Assembly: GCA_036676355.1 (NCBI GenBank)
Contig: JAKFDA010000018.1
Location: 1 to 64,000, forward strand
Direction: 5' to 3'
Origin: ZC4RG42 sp036676355
GTDB lineage: Bacteria > Pseudomonadota > Gammaproteobacteria > Burkholderiales > SG8-39
Length of the DNA: 64,000 nucleotides
A program made the position numbers and the translations under genes. Of this stretch, positions 1 through 8,291 are shown piece after piece; positions within the stretch are counted from its first letter, which is position 1, and every line of letters begins with the position of its first letter. The notes beneath the pieces are model-generated. The model saw only the letters and a program-made list of their open reading frames with translations, searched no databases and was not told the DNA's origin.

Positions 1-989
1 AGATCGTCTGGCTGCCCTATGACTTCCCGTGGGCGGTTCGGCGTTTTCTCCGGCATTTCAGGCCGGTGGTCGGTATCGTGATGGAAACCGAGTTGTGGCC
101 GAATCTGCTGTCGCAGTGCCGCCGGCTAGGCGTGCCGACGTTGGTGGTGAATGCGCGTTTGTCGGAACGCTCCGCACGCGGCTATGCCCGTCTCGGCAGT
201 TTCGGTCGCAAGGTGGTCGGCAGTGTGACGGCCTTCGGTGCGCAGACCGATGTGGATGCCGCGCGCTTGCAGCGCCTCGGCGCACGAAGTGTCGAGGTGA
301 CCGGCAATCTCAAATTCGACGTGGTGCCGGGCGTGGAGCACACGGAGCGCGCGGCGGTGCTTCGTGAGTTGTTCGGATCGCGCAGGATTTTGCTGCTGGC
401 GAGTACGCGCGAGGGCGAGGAAGCATTGATTCTCGACGCCCTGGCGGGAGTGCCGATGGGCGAGGAGGTGCTCGTTGTTATCGTGCCTCGCCATCCGCAA
501 CGTTTCGATGAAGTGGCGACGATGCTGCAGAAGCGCGGGCTTTCCTTCGTTCGCCGCAGCGCGGCACGGCCCGCGCCGCCGGATAGTCGCTTCGTATTGG
601 GCGACAGCATGGGCGAAATGGCCGCGTATTACTCAGTCAGCGATGTGGCGTTCATCGGGGGTAGTCTGTTGCCCTATGGGGCACAAAATCTGATCGAGGC
701 ATGCGCAGTCGGCGCGCCGGTATTGATCGGGCCGTCGACTTTCAATTTCGCGCAGGCGGCGCAGTTGGCGGTCGAGGCGGGCGCGGCGAAACGCGTGGCG
801 AATGCCGACGTGCTGGTGCAGACCGCGCGTGAGCTGCTGGAGGATCCGGCGGCGCTGACCCAAATGCGCGAGGCAGGGTTGCGCTTCACCACCACGCATC
901 GTGGCGCGACGGAGCGGACGCTGGCGCTGATCGAACCGTTGCTCAATGAATCCATGGATTCCGGCTCGCGCTTCGCGCGTCCGGAATGA
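1..989 (+). CDS. waaA: 3-deoxy-D-manno-octulosonic acid (Kdo) transferase, 3' part
   Basis: Transfers Kdo from CMP-Kdo to lipid A precursor on the inner face of the cytoplasmic membrane. The frame is open from base 3, so the 5' end lies outside the window; about 328 residues are visible, against roughly 420 for complete family members. GIVMETELWPNLL is the conserved family segment, and a GT-B type C-terminal half follows, with GGSLLPYGAQNLIEACAVG as the nucleotide-sugar binding region. The last dozen residues (after LLNE) are encoded by a dispersed repeat that runs across the stop codon, so the natural C-terminus has probably been replaced or extended. In related genomes waaA lies close to tolC; here an acyltransferase gene separates them. 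Confidence 0.93.
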   Translation, partial: IVWLPYDFPWAVRRFLRHFRPVVGIVMETELWPNLLSQCRRLGVPTLVVNARLSERSARGYARLGSFGRKVVGSVTAFGAQTDVDAARLQRLGARSVEVTGNLKFDVVPGVEHTERAAVLRELFGSRRILLLASTREGEEALILDALAGVPMGEEVLVVIVPRHPQRFDEVATMLQKRGLSFVRRSAARPAPPDSRFVLGDSMGEMAAYYSVSDVAFIGGSLLPYGAQNLIEACAVGAPVLIGPSTFNFAQAAQLAVEAGAAKRVANADVLVQTARELLEDPAALTQMREAGLRFTTTHRGATERTLALIEPLLNESMDSGSRFARPE

Positions 990-1204
990 CGAGTCACGGG
1001 ATCGTCGAAGTAAAAATGAATCAGGCCTACCCGTTCATGGTTCGACTGATCGCGAGTTCGCGCTCACCACGAACGGTTTTGTCTTTCCGTTCGCCCTGAG
1101 CCTGTCGAAGGGTGAACGGATTACGTCAGGCCTGCTTGGATTCGACCGCTCGCAACCTCCCGCTCGCCACGAGCGGCTTATTCAGTTACGGCTGAGGCGG
1201 TTAA
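955..1204. repeat. Composite of dispersed palindromic repeats (families C, A, B and a tolC-end-like piece)
   Basis: Four elements follow each other. 955-1000 (family C) has an inverted core TTCCGG...CCGGAA and supplies the waaA C-terminus. 1031-1076 (family A) begins CCGTTCATGGTTCGA and ends CACCACGAACGG. 1087-1119 (family B) begins CCGTTCGCCCTGAGC and ends GGGTGAACGG. About 1170-1204 resembles the sequence around the tolC stop at 3515-3547. A and B are each bounded by CCGTTC and GAACGG, so they can fold. The same families recur at 3382, 5032, 9812 and 12860. From here to the acyltransferase start at 1311 I see no gene. Confidence 0.85.
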
Positions 1205-1310
1205 AGGTTGGCCTTTCTGGGCGCGCGAGCCTACGTGCCACTTTACCGCAATGCCACGGATGTGGCACCGTCCGGCCAAACCATAAGCTTGCTCGAAAAA
1301 TCCATACACG

Positions 1311-3299
1311 ATGACCCCTGGACACGTGGCATATCGGCCTGACATAGACGGCCTTCGGGCCGTTGCCGTGCTCGGGGTGCTGATATTCCATGCGTTCCCG
1401 GCGACGCTTTCGGGCGGCTTTGCCGGCGTCGATATCTTTTTCGTGATCTCCGGATATCTGATTTCCGGGATCATCCTTCAGGGGCTCGAGCGCGACGAGT
1501 TCAGCTTCGCGGATTTCTACGCGCGCCGCGTTCGGAGAATTTTCCCGGCGCTTGCGGTCGTTCTGGCGACATGCCTGTTGATCGGCTGGTTCATCTTGCT
1601 GCCGGACGAGTACGCCATGCTGGGGAAGCATGCGCTGGGCGGAGTGGCCTTTGTCGCGAACTTTATCTTCCGGAGCGAAGATAGTTACTTCGATCTGTCG
1701 AGTGAGTCGAAGCCGTTCCTGCATTTATGGTCGCTGGGAATCGAAGAGCAGTTCTACATCATCTGGCCGATTCTTCTGGCGCTGGCTTATCGCTTCCGAT
1801 TCAAGCTTGTAACACCGATCATTGTGGTGCTGGTTCTGTCCTTCGGACTCAATGTCGCGAACGCTCGATCCAATCCGGCGACCGCGTTCTTTCTTCCGCA
1901 TCCGCGGTTCTGGGAATTGCTCATCGGCTGTCTTCTGGCCTATGCGCATATGCGTTTCGGTCGCACCGGCGCTCACCGCTGGCTGAAATTAAGCGGCATC
2001 TGGGCCGGCAGTGTCGCATTCGCCGGCGCAGCGTTGATTGCGCTTGCCTACGGTGTACTGGACCGTACCGCCGTTTTCCCGGGTTGGTGGGCGCTTGCGC
2101 CGACAGTTGGGGCGATGCTGATCATTCATGCCGGAACGTCTGCGTCATTTAACCGATACGTCCTCGCAAGTCGGCCTCTGGTATTTATCGGGCTTATCAG
2201 TTATCCGCTCTATCTGTGGCACTGGCCGTTGCTTTCGTTTGCGCATATTTTGCAAATCGACGGACTTGCGATCGTGCGTGTCTCGCTGCTCGGTCTGAGC
2301 TTCGCGCTCGCCTGGGCAACATATAAATGGATCGAAACACCGATACGTAAAAAACGACTCGATGTGCGGGCCAATACGACTCGGGCGCTGGTCGGGGTGC
2401 TTGCGACAATGGCTATTGTCAGTGCGTTCGTATATCGGCAGGCCCTCGAGCCGCGACTACAGGAGGGGCTGTGGCCGATCGCCGAAGCGCGTGGGGATTG
2501 GGGATATTCATCCGACAAAGCGATCAGAGATTCTGAAACGGGACTGCCATTGCGCGTGCTGACGGGCGGTACTCAAGACGCGATATTGTTCATTGGAGAC
2601 AGCCATATTCAGCAGTTTTTTCCACGGCTGGAATCGTTGCTGTCCGATCCGGAAGGAAAAAAATCGGTCATTTTTGTGACGCGCGGCGGATGTAACGCAA
2701 TACCGGACGTTCGGCGCTTCGATTCACGGTGCGATGGCTTCATGGAAAAGGCCTATCAAATAGCTCGTCGTTCTAATATCGACACCGTGGTGGTCGGTAG
2801 TTCCTGGATGGATTTATTCGATTCACAAAAACGGTACAAGAGTCTTTCGATCTCCATCACGCCGCAGAGTGCTTTTCTTGATCAACTCCTCGACGACTAC
2901 GCGAAGATTCTGAAAGGGCTGGAGGACGCCGGGAAGCAGGTGGTAATCGTGCTACCCACGCCCACGGGCATCGAGTTCGATCCTTCCACCATGCTGACTG
3001 CCCAGGCGCGCCTGACGGGTCACGCTGCGCTAAACGATGGAATCGATCGAATTCGCCTGGAAGGCGAATTCGCTTTTATTGTTTCCAAGTTAAAGCACGT
3101 CGCACAAATGGCTGGTGCGGAAGTTATCGATCCAATCGATGATCTTTGTGATGCGACGCACTGTCCATCGATGTTCGACGGCAAACCGGTAGCCAAAGAT
3201 AGCCGTCACTACCGCCCGTTTTTTGTGCGAGAACGCGTTCGCTTTTTCGATCACCTCGTAGCGTCCGACTCGCCGGTTTTGTCGGCCGGTACGCGTTAA
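1311..3299 (+). CDS. Acyltransferase 3 / SGNH-domain O-acetyltransferase (OafA-like)
   Basis: Predicted integral membrane O-acyltransferase that modifies a cell-surface glycan such as O-antigen or capsule; the acceptor is not predictable. The 662-residue protein has an N-terminal acyltransferase-3 domain (about residues 1-350). It opens with YRPDIDGLRAVAVLG, then FHAFP carrying the family histidine, then GGFAGVDIFFVISGYLIS, with about ten membrane segments. The C-terminal part (about 420-650) is a periplasmic SGNH hydrolase-like domain with GDSH near residue 429 and a D-x-x-H-type DSRHYRP near 630. It stands alone between two clusters of the same repeats. Its codon choice looks less GC-biased than its neighbours (ATA, TTT and AAA are frequent), which suggests acquisition by transfer. 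Confidence 0.9.
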   Translation: MTPGHVAYRPDIDGLRAVAVLGVLIFHAFPATLSGGFAGVDIFFVISGYLISGIILQGLERDEFSFADFYARRVRRIFPALAVVLATCLLIGWFILLPDEYAMLGKHALGGVAFVANFIFRSEDSYFDLSSESKPFLHLWSLGIEEQFYIIWPILLALAYRFRFKLVTPIIVVLVLSFGLNVANARSNPATAFFLPHPRFWELLIGCLLAYAHMRFGRTGAHRWLKLSGIWAGSVAFAGAALIALAYGVLDRTAVFPGWWALAPTVGAMLIIHAGTSASFNRYVLASRPLVFIGLISYPLYLWHWPLLSFAHILQIDGLAIVRVSLLGLSFALAWATYKWIETPIRKKRLDVRANTTRALVGVLATMAIVSAFVYRQALEPRLQEGLWPIAEARGDWGYSSDKAIRDSETGLPLRVLTGGTQDAILFIGDSHIQQFFPRLESLLSDPEGKKSVIFVTRGGCNAIPDVRRFDSRCDGFMEKAYQIARRSNIDTVVVGSSWMDLFDSQKRYKSLSISITPQSAFLDQLLDDYAKILKGLEDAGKQVVIVLPTPTGIEFDPSTMLTAQARLTGHAALNDGIDRIRLEGEFAFIVSKLKHVAQMAGAEVIDPIDDLCDATHCPSMFDGKPVAKDSRHYRPFFVRERVRFFDHLVASDSPVLSAGTR

Positions 3300-3381
3300 G
3301 AGGACCGGCCGATTGCGATGTTGTGCGTCGTTTACCCATCGCGATACGGTGGGGACATGGTTGCTTGTTTGTCCTTCCGTT

Positions 3382-3547
3382 TGGATTCCGGCTCGCGCTT
3401 CGCGCGTCCGGAATGACGAGTCACGGGGGTCGTCGAAGGGTGAACGGAAGCCTCCGAGTCATGGGCCCACAGGTCGCAGAGCCCGCCCTGAGCTTGGTGA
3501 AGCGTTCCGCTCACCGAACGGCTCATTCAGTTATGGCCGAGGCGGTG
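3382..3547. repeat. Second composite repeat cluster, overlapping the tolC 3' end
   Basis: 3382-3427 is a near-identical direct copy of the family C element at 955-1000. It is followed by the same TCGTCGAAG tail and a partial family B piece. Bases 3515-3547 (CTCATTCAGTTATGGCCGAG and on) match about 1172-1204 and contain the tolC stop codon. Together with the cluster at 955-1204, this brackets the acyltransferase gene with direct repeats in the same order. Confidence 0.8.
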
Positions 3548-4898
3548 TGTCGAGCAGCAATTGATTGACCGCTCGCACTTCCTCTTCCGATAGTGTGCCC
3601 GCGGCGGCGCCGAGGCGCAGGCCGTTCAGGATCGTGTCGTAGCGCGCGCGAGAAAGATCGCGCTTGGTTTCGAACACCTGCTGCTGCGCATCCAGCACGT
3701 CGAGGTTGATGCGTACGCCGACTTCATAGCCGACACGGTTGGATTCAAGCGCCGTTTCGCTCGACACCAGCGCCTGTTCCAGCGCCTGCACCTGCGCGCG
3801 GCCGTTGGTGACATTGAGGAAAGATTGGCGCGCGTTGAATTCCGCGCTGCGTCGCGCGGCTTCGAGGTTATTGCGCGCGCGCTCGCGTAACGCAACGGCC
3901 TCGCGCGTGCGCGAGCTCACCGAACCGCCGGCGTATAGGGGCACGTTGAGCTGCAAGCCGACGATGGCTGCGCTGGACTTGGTCCGTCCCGCAGCCAAGC
4001 TGGCAGCCGCGCTACCACCGGAAAGCGTGGTGCCATCCTGATAGCTCGCTACCGCATCGACGGTGGGGTAGTGCCCCGCGCGTTGTACCTGCACTTCGCG
4101 CATCGCGATTTCGTATGCGGCCTGATTAGCGCGTACGCCGAAATTTCCGCTCAGCGCGGCGTTGACCCATTCGCTCATCTGCGCGGGCTCGGGCGGCGAC
4201 AGTTGGAGTTCCGATCTGAGCGGCGCAAGTTGATCGGGGATCGGACCGACGATCTGCTCCAGGCTGCGGCGGGTAACCTCGACGGCGTTCTCGGCCGCGA
4301 TTTCCTGCGCTGTGGCGAGGTCGAAGCGCGCCTGCGCTTCGTTGGTGTCGGTAATGGTTGCGGTGCCGACTTCGAAATTTCGCTTGGCCTGTGCGAGCTG
4401 TTCGGAGATCGCTTTTTTATCAGCGCGCACGAACTCGAGGGTGTCCTGCGCCGCGAGCGCGTTGAAGTAGGCTTCGGCCACGCGCACGACGAGATCCTGC
4501 GTAGCCTGCCCAAACTGCGCTTCGGCCTGATTGACCTGAGATTCCGCCTGACGATATTGCATCAGGTTCTGCCAGCGGAACACCGGCTGCGTCAACGTGA
4601 TACTCCAGCCGTTACTGTTGAAACGCCGGTCGATATCGAGGGTGCGGTTTTCGGTGTCGTTGATGTTGGTATCCGCCGCGCCGTTGATGACCGGCAATAA
4701 CAGCGCGCGCCCCTGCGGCAAGGCTTCCAGGCCGGCTTCCAGTTGGGCACGCGATGCCGCGAATACCGGGTCGTTCTGTTTTGCGAGCTGGTATGCGCCG
4801 AGCAGATCGAGCGCATGAACGGGGAAGGCGACAACCAGTAGCGCGATCGCCGCGCCACTGCGCAGCCTGCCCGAAGTGAACATCGGCTTTCGCTTCAT
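3531..4898 (-). CDS. tolC: TolC family outer membrane efflux protein
   Basis: Outer membrane channel subunit for type I secretion and tripartite efflux; trimers form a beta-barrel with a long periplasmic helical tunnel. At 455 residues it has family length. The ATG at 4898 is chosen because AGGGAG lies five bases upstream; the open frame continues further but without a ribosome site. The N-terminus has a signal peptide ending near AFPVHALD. The two repeated outer membrane efflux domains are clear, each with long helices rich in alanine, glutamine and glutamate, plus segments such as LTQPVFRWQNLMQYRQAESQ. The final codons lie in a dispersed repeat. It is downstream of pcm and a rhodanese on the same strand and could serve the ABC/HlyD efflux operon nearby. 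Confidence 0.93.
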   Translation of the reverse strand: MKRKPMFTSGRLRSGAAIALLVVAFPVHALDLLGAYQLAKQNDPVFAASRAQLEAGLEALPQGRALLLPVINGAADTNINDTENRTLDIDRRFNSNGWSITLTQPVFRWQNLMQYRQAESQVNQAEAQFGQATQDLVVRVAEAYFNALAAQDTLEFVRADKKAISEQLAQAKRNFEVGTATITDTNEAQARFDLATAQEIAAENAVEVTRRSLEQIVGPIPDQLAPLRSELQLSPPEPAQMSEWVNAALSGNFGVRANQAAYEIAMREVQVQRAGHYPTVDAVASYQDGTTLSGGSAAASLAAGRTKSSAAIVGLQLNVPLYAGGSVSSRTREAVALRERARNNLEAARRSAEFNARQSFLNVTNGRAQVQALEQALVSSETALESNRVGYEVGVRINLDVLDAQQQVFETKRDLSRARYDTILNGLRLGAAAGTLSEEEVRAVNQLLLDTPPRP

Positions 4899-4972
4899 TG
4901 CGCTCCCTGTAGTCGGCGCTGCCCGTCGGCGGGCGCTTGTCGATTCTTGCCGCCGGTCAATAAACTGCTTCA

Positions 4973-5132
4973 GTTCGTCCTGCGCACCACGAACGGCCGA
5001 CCGGAAAAACACGCGAACTCGTCACACTCTCCCGTTCGTCCTGAGCTTGTCGAAGGATGAACGGCGCGTTCCGGCGTATTGCGTTGCCGCTCATCGTTCG
5101 ACTGCTCGCAAGCTCGCGCTCACCACGAACGG
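4973..5132. repeat. Family A and B dispersed palindromic repeats
   Basis: 5032-5064 is a family B unit (CCGTTCGTCCTGAGC to GGATGAACGG). 5087-5132 is a family A unit ending CTCACCACGAACGG. 4973-4996 looks like a fused remnant (CAGTTCGTCC joined to CACCACGAACGG). They fill the 273-base space between tolC and the rhodanese gene; no other feature is visible there. Confidence 0.8.
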
Positions 5133-5171
5133 CTTGGCTCACCCCCGAGGGCAAGTATCACCTCATCGCGA

Positions 5172-5495
5172 TCAGTATGTCGCCATAGTAGGGTCTACTT
5201 CGCGCGCCCACGCGTCGACACCGCCGCTCAAGTTGTAAACATTGGTGAAACCGTTCTGTTCGAGAAACGAGGCGACCTGCATGCTGCGACCGCCGTGGTG
5301 ACATACGACGACGGTTTCACGGTCGGACTCGAGTTCCTCCTGCCGGCCGGGCACGCTGTTCATCGGAATGCGAACGCAATCGGGCAGGCAGCAGATCTCC
5401 AGTTCCCACGATTCGCGCACATCGAGCACGACCGGACGCTCGCGCGATGAATCGTCCAACCAGGCTTGTAACTGTTGGGGTGTGATCTGATGCAT
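5172..5495 (-). CDS. Rhodanese-like sulfurtransferase, single domain
   Basis: A small cytoplasmic rhodanese (107 residues, GlpE size) predicted to carry persulfide sulfur on its active-site cysteine. The signature is the catalytic loop VVVCHHGGRS, preceded by VVLDVRESWE and followed by NLSGGVDAWA, as expected for the complete fold. The start is the only sensible ATG and lies one base after the pcm stop, so the two genes are co-transcribed, with tolC beyond. The specific acceptor cannot be told from sequence. It is one of two single-domain rhodaneses in this window. Confidence 0.9.
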   Translation of the reverse strand: MHQITPQQLQAWLDDSSRERPVVLDVRESWELEICCLPDCVRIPMNSVPGRQEELESDRETVVVCHHGGRSMQVASFLEQNGFTNVYNLSGGVDAWAREVDPTMATY

Positions 5496-5496
5496 T

Positions 5497-6156
5497 TTAG
5501 AATTCGAATCGTTCGCGTTGTTGGGCGTTCTTGAGTGCGGCGACGCAAGTCTCGAACAGCACCACCGAGTTGTAGCTGTCCTTGGCGACGCAGGTGATGA
5601 GTTGCGCCTGCATCACCGGCGCTTCGCCGACGATGGCGAACAGGCGCCCGCCGACGTTCAATTGCGATAGCAGCGCATCGGGCAGAACCGGGGTCGAGCC
5701 GCCCAGAATGATCACGTCGTAGGGCGCGCTTTTCGACCAGCCGCGCGCGCCGTCGCCTTCTTCCACGGTGACGTTGTGGATGCCGGCGCGGCGCAGGTTC
5801 GCTTCGCCGAAGGCCTTCAGCGTGGGGGAAATCTCCACGCCGTACACGTGTTGCGCGCGTTGTGCGAGCAACCCCGTCAGATAGCCGCTGCCGGTACCTA
5901 CCTCCAGTACGCGGTCCGTTTTCCTGGGCGCCACGTCCTGCAGGATGCGCGCCTCGACTTTGGGCTGCAGCATCTTTTCGCTCTCGTCCGCGCCGAGGGG
6001 GATCTCCAGATCGGAAAAGGCGAGAGCCTTGTAAGCCTCGGGTACGAATTCCTCCCGACGGACGACATACAGCAGGTCGAGGACATCCTGATCCAGCACC
6101 TCCCAAGTGCGGATTTGCTGTTCGACCATGTTGAAACGTGCTTGCTCGATGTTCAT
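5497..6156 (-). CDS. pcm: Protein-L-isoaspartate O-methyltransferase family protein
   Basis: SAM-dependent methyltransferase of the PCMT family, which in its classical form methylates L-isoaspartyl residues for repair of aged proteins. The start MNIEQARFNMVEQQ at 6156 matches how betaproteobacterial homologues begin; fourteen further codons upstream are open but unlikely to be used. Motif I, VLEVGTGSGYLTGLLA, is clear, and DVIILGG follows as the later SAM motif. At 219 residues it is of usual size. This short betaproteobacterial group is often only distantly related to the enteric enzyme, so activity on isoaspartate is inferred. It leads the pcm-rhodanese-tolC group. Confidence 0.88.
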   Translation of the reverse strand: MNIEQARFNMVEQQIRTWEVLDQDVLDLLYVVRREEFVPEAYKALAFSDLEIPLGADESEKMLQPKVEARILQDVAPRKTDRVLEVGTGSGYLTGLLAQRAQHVYGVEISPTLKAFGEANLRRAGIHNVTVEEGDGARGWSKSAPYDVIILGGSTPVLPDALLSQLNVGGRLFAIVGEAPVMQAQLITCVAKDSYNSVVLFETCVAALKNAQQRERFEF

Positions 6157-6231
6157 GTTGACGTGGGTGGCAGGGCGAAATGGCCGCAATTTTATCATCG
6201 GAGCGGCCCGGGAAGCTGTGATCGCTGTTAT

Positions 6232-7368
6232 TCAATCCAGCGTTTCCCTGTATCGCAACAGCGCGACCACGGTTGCGACCAGCAGGAACGCACCGATCGG
6301 CCACACCTCCGGCCAGATTTCTGCCGCTTCATTGCCTTTCAACAGGATGCCGCGAACGACACGCAGGAAGTGCGTGAGCGGAAAGACTTCGCCGAGCGTC
6401 TGCGCCCATTCCGGCATGCCGCGGAAGGGAAACATGAATCCGGACAGCAGCAGCGAAGGCAGAAAGAAGAAAAACGCCATCTGCATGGCCTGCAACTGGT
6501 TGGCCGCGACGGTCGAAAAAGTGAAGCCGACGGCGAGATTCGCGGCGATGAACACCACTAAAGCGAGCGACAGCAGTGCGAGGCTGCCGAGCATCGGCAC
6601 GTTGAACAGCCATTTGGCGGCGATCAGGATGACTACGACCTGGATGTAGCCGACCAGAATGTACGGCACGATCTTGCCGGCCATCACCTCGAGCGGCCGC
6701 ACCGGCGTGGCAAGCAGATTTTCCATGGTGCCGCGTTCGCGCTCGCGCGTGACGGACAGCGCGGTCATCATCACCATGGTCATGGTGAGTACCACGCCCA
6801 GCAGTCCGGGCACGATGTTGTATTGCGTCAGCCCTTCGGGGTTGTATTTGCGCAGCACGCGCACTTCGAAGGGCGGCGGTGTCGCCGCGAGCGATGTGAG
6901 CGGTCCCTTGAGGTCGTGTACCAGCGCGGTGGCGTTGAGCGCCGCCAGCGCGGCAACGGCGTTACTGGTGGCGGCGGGGTCGGTCGCGTCGGCTTCGACC
7001 AGAATCACCGGTCGCTCGCCGCGCACGAGCGAGCGCGCGAAGGCCGGCGGAATGGTGACCAGAAACTGCACCGCGCCGATCTGCAGCAATCGATCGCCGT
7101 CTTCGGGTCGTTCGACGATCGTCTTCACGCTGAAGTAGCCGGAGTTTTCCATCGCACGCACGAAACTGCGCGAGAACTCGCTGACGTCGGCCATATGCAC
7201 AGCGGTGGGAAGCTGTTTGGGGTCGCTGTTGATGGCGTAACCAAACAGCACCAGCTGCATGATCGGCACGCCGACCATCATCGCGAAGGTCAGCCGGTCG
7301 CGCCGCATCTGCACGAACTCTTTCATCAGCACGGCGATGAAGCGCGACCATGCCAGACGCGCGCTCAT
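6232..7368 (-). CDS. ABC-2 type transporter permease (YbhR/YbhS-like)
   Basis: Inner membrane permease of a drug or small-molecule exporter. The 378 residues have one N-terminal membrane segment (about 20-45), a large extracytoplasmic domain (to about 175), and five further segments ending at LLRYRETLD. The ABC-2 signature region is seen in RERERGTMENLLATPVRPLEVMAGK. Its start codon overlaps the ATPase stop by four bases, so the two are translationally coupled. E. coli has two permease genes (ybhS and ybhR) in the comparable operon; here only one is present, so a homodimer is likely. Confidence 0.92.
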   Translation of the reverse strand: MSARLAWSRFIAVLMKEFVQMRRDRLTFAMMVGVPIMQLVLFGYAINSDPKQLPTAVHMADVSEFSRSFVRAMENSGYFSVKTIVERPEDGDRLLQIGAVQFLVTIPPAFARSLVRGERPVILVEADATDPAATSNAVAALAALNATALVHDLKGPLTSLAATPPPFEVRVLRKYNPEGLTQYNIVPGLLGVVLTMTMVMMTALSVTRERERGTMENLLATPVRPLEVMAGKIVPYILVGYIQVVVILIAAKWLFNVPMLGSLALLSLALVVFIAANLAVGFTFSTVAANQLQAMQMAFFFFLPSLLLSGFMFPFRGMPEWAQTLGEVFPLTHFLRVVRGILLKGNEAAEIWPEVWPIGAFLLVATVVALLRYRETLD

Positions 7369-8291
7369 TGCATGTTGTCCTGAGCCTGCTGCATGAAGCG
7401 GATGAACGCGTCTTCGAGCCCCGGTTCGCTTTCGCTCCAGCGCGTGCCGGGCGCGTCGCGATACGGTGCGATTGCGCGTTCGAGCGCTTTCCGATCACTG
7501 CCGCTGACATGCAGCGCGGTGCCGAATGCAATCACCATGTCGATGCCCGGTTGCTTACGCAATGTCGCGGCCAATGGGGTCAGATCTGCGCCGCTGACCG
7601 TCCAGGTGTGCAGGCCCGTGTCGCGCACGATGTCCTCGGCCGTGCCTTCGGCGAGCAGCTTGCCGTAAGCGATGTAAGCGAGCGTATGGCAGCGCTCCGC
7701 TTCATCCATGTAATGCGTGCTGACGAGTACCGTGATGCCGTCCGCCGCGAGTGCGTGAAGGTGGTCCCAGAACTCGCGTCGCGCCTGCGGATCGACGCCG
7801 GCGGTCGGCTCATCGAGCAGCAGCAATTGCGGATCGTGCAACAGACACGCGGCCAGGGCGAGACGCTGTTTCCAGCCGCCGGAGAGCGTGCCCGCCAGCT
7901 GCGCGGCGCGGGCCGTCAGGCCGAGACGTTCGAGCGCCTCGTCGATGATGCGCTGTCGGTCTGTCAGTCCATACACGCGCGCGACGAAATCGAGGTTTTC
8001 GCGGATGGACAGATCCTCGTAAAGACTGAAGCGCTGCGTCATGTAGCCGACGTGGCGCTTAATCTCCGCCGCCTGTGTGCGAATGTCGAAGCCGAGGCAT
8101 GTGCCGCTGCCGGCGTCGGGTTTGAGCAGCCCGCAGATCATGCGGATCGTGGTGGTCTTGCCGCTGCCGTTCGGCCCGAGAAAACCCATGATGCGACCGC
8201 GCGGCACGGCGAGATCGACCTGATCGACGACCGTTTTGTTGCCGAAGCGTTTCGACAGGCCGCGCACGTCGATCACTAACGGCTCGCTCAT
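7365..8291 (-). CDS. ABC transporter ATP-binding protein (YbhF-like)
   Basis: ATPase subunit powering the adjacent permease. One complete ABC domain in 308 residues: Walker A GPNGSGKTT, the signature LSGGWKQRLALA, Walker B LLLLDEPTAGVDP and the switch histidine in VLVSTHYMDEAE. E. coli YbhF carries two such domains, so this is a half-size version that must dimerise. The start at 8291 (MSEPLVIDVRGLSKRF) overlaps the HlyD gene stop by four bases; a longer open frame upstream is only the shadow of that gene. Confidence 0.94.
   Translation of the reverse strand: MSEPLVIDVRGLSKRFGNKTVVDQVDLAVPRGRIMGFLGPNGSGKTTTIRMICGLLKPDAGSGTCLGFDIRTQAAEIKRHVGYMTQRFSLYEDLSIRENLDFVARVYGLTDRQRIIDEALERLGLTARAAQLAGTLSGGWKQRLALAACLLHDPQLLLLDEPTAGVDPQARREFWDHLHALAADGITVLVSTHYMDEAERCHTLAYIAYGKLLAEGTAEDIVRDTGLHTWTVSGADLTPLAATLRKQPGIDMVIAFGTALHVSGSDRKALERAIAPYRDAPGTRWSESEPGLEDAFIRFMQQAQDNMQ

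Noticed and set aside
955..5132. Possible CRISPR array from the recurring 33-46 base repeats
   Set aside because: Copies are few, in both orientations, unevenly spaced and without uniform spacers; no cas genes.
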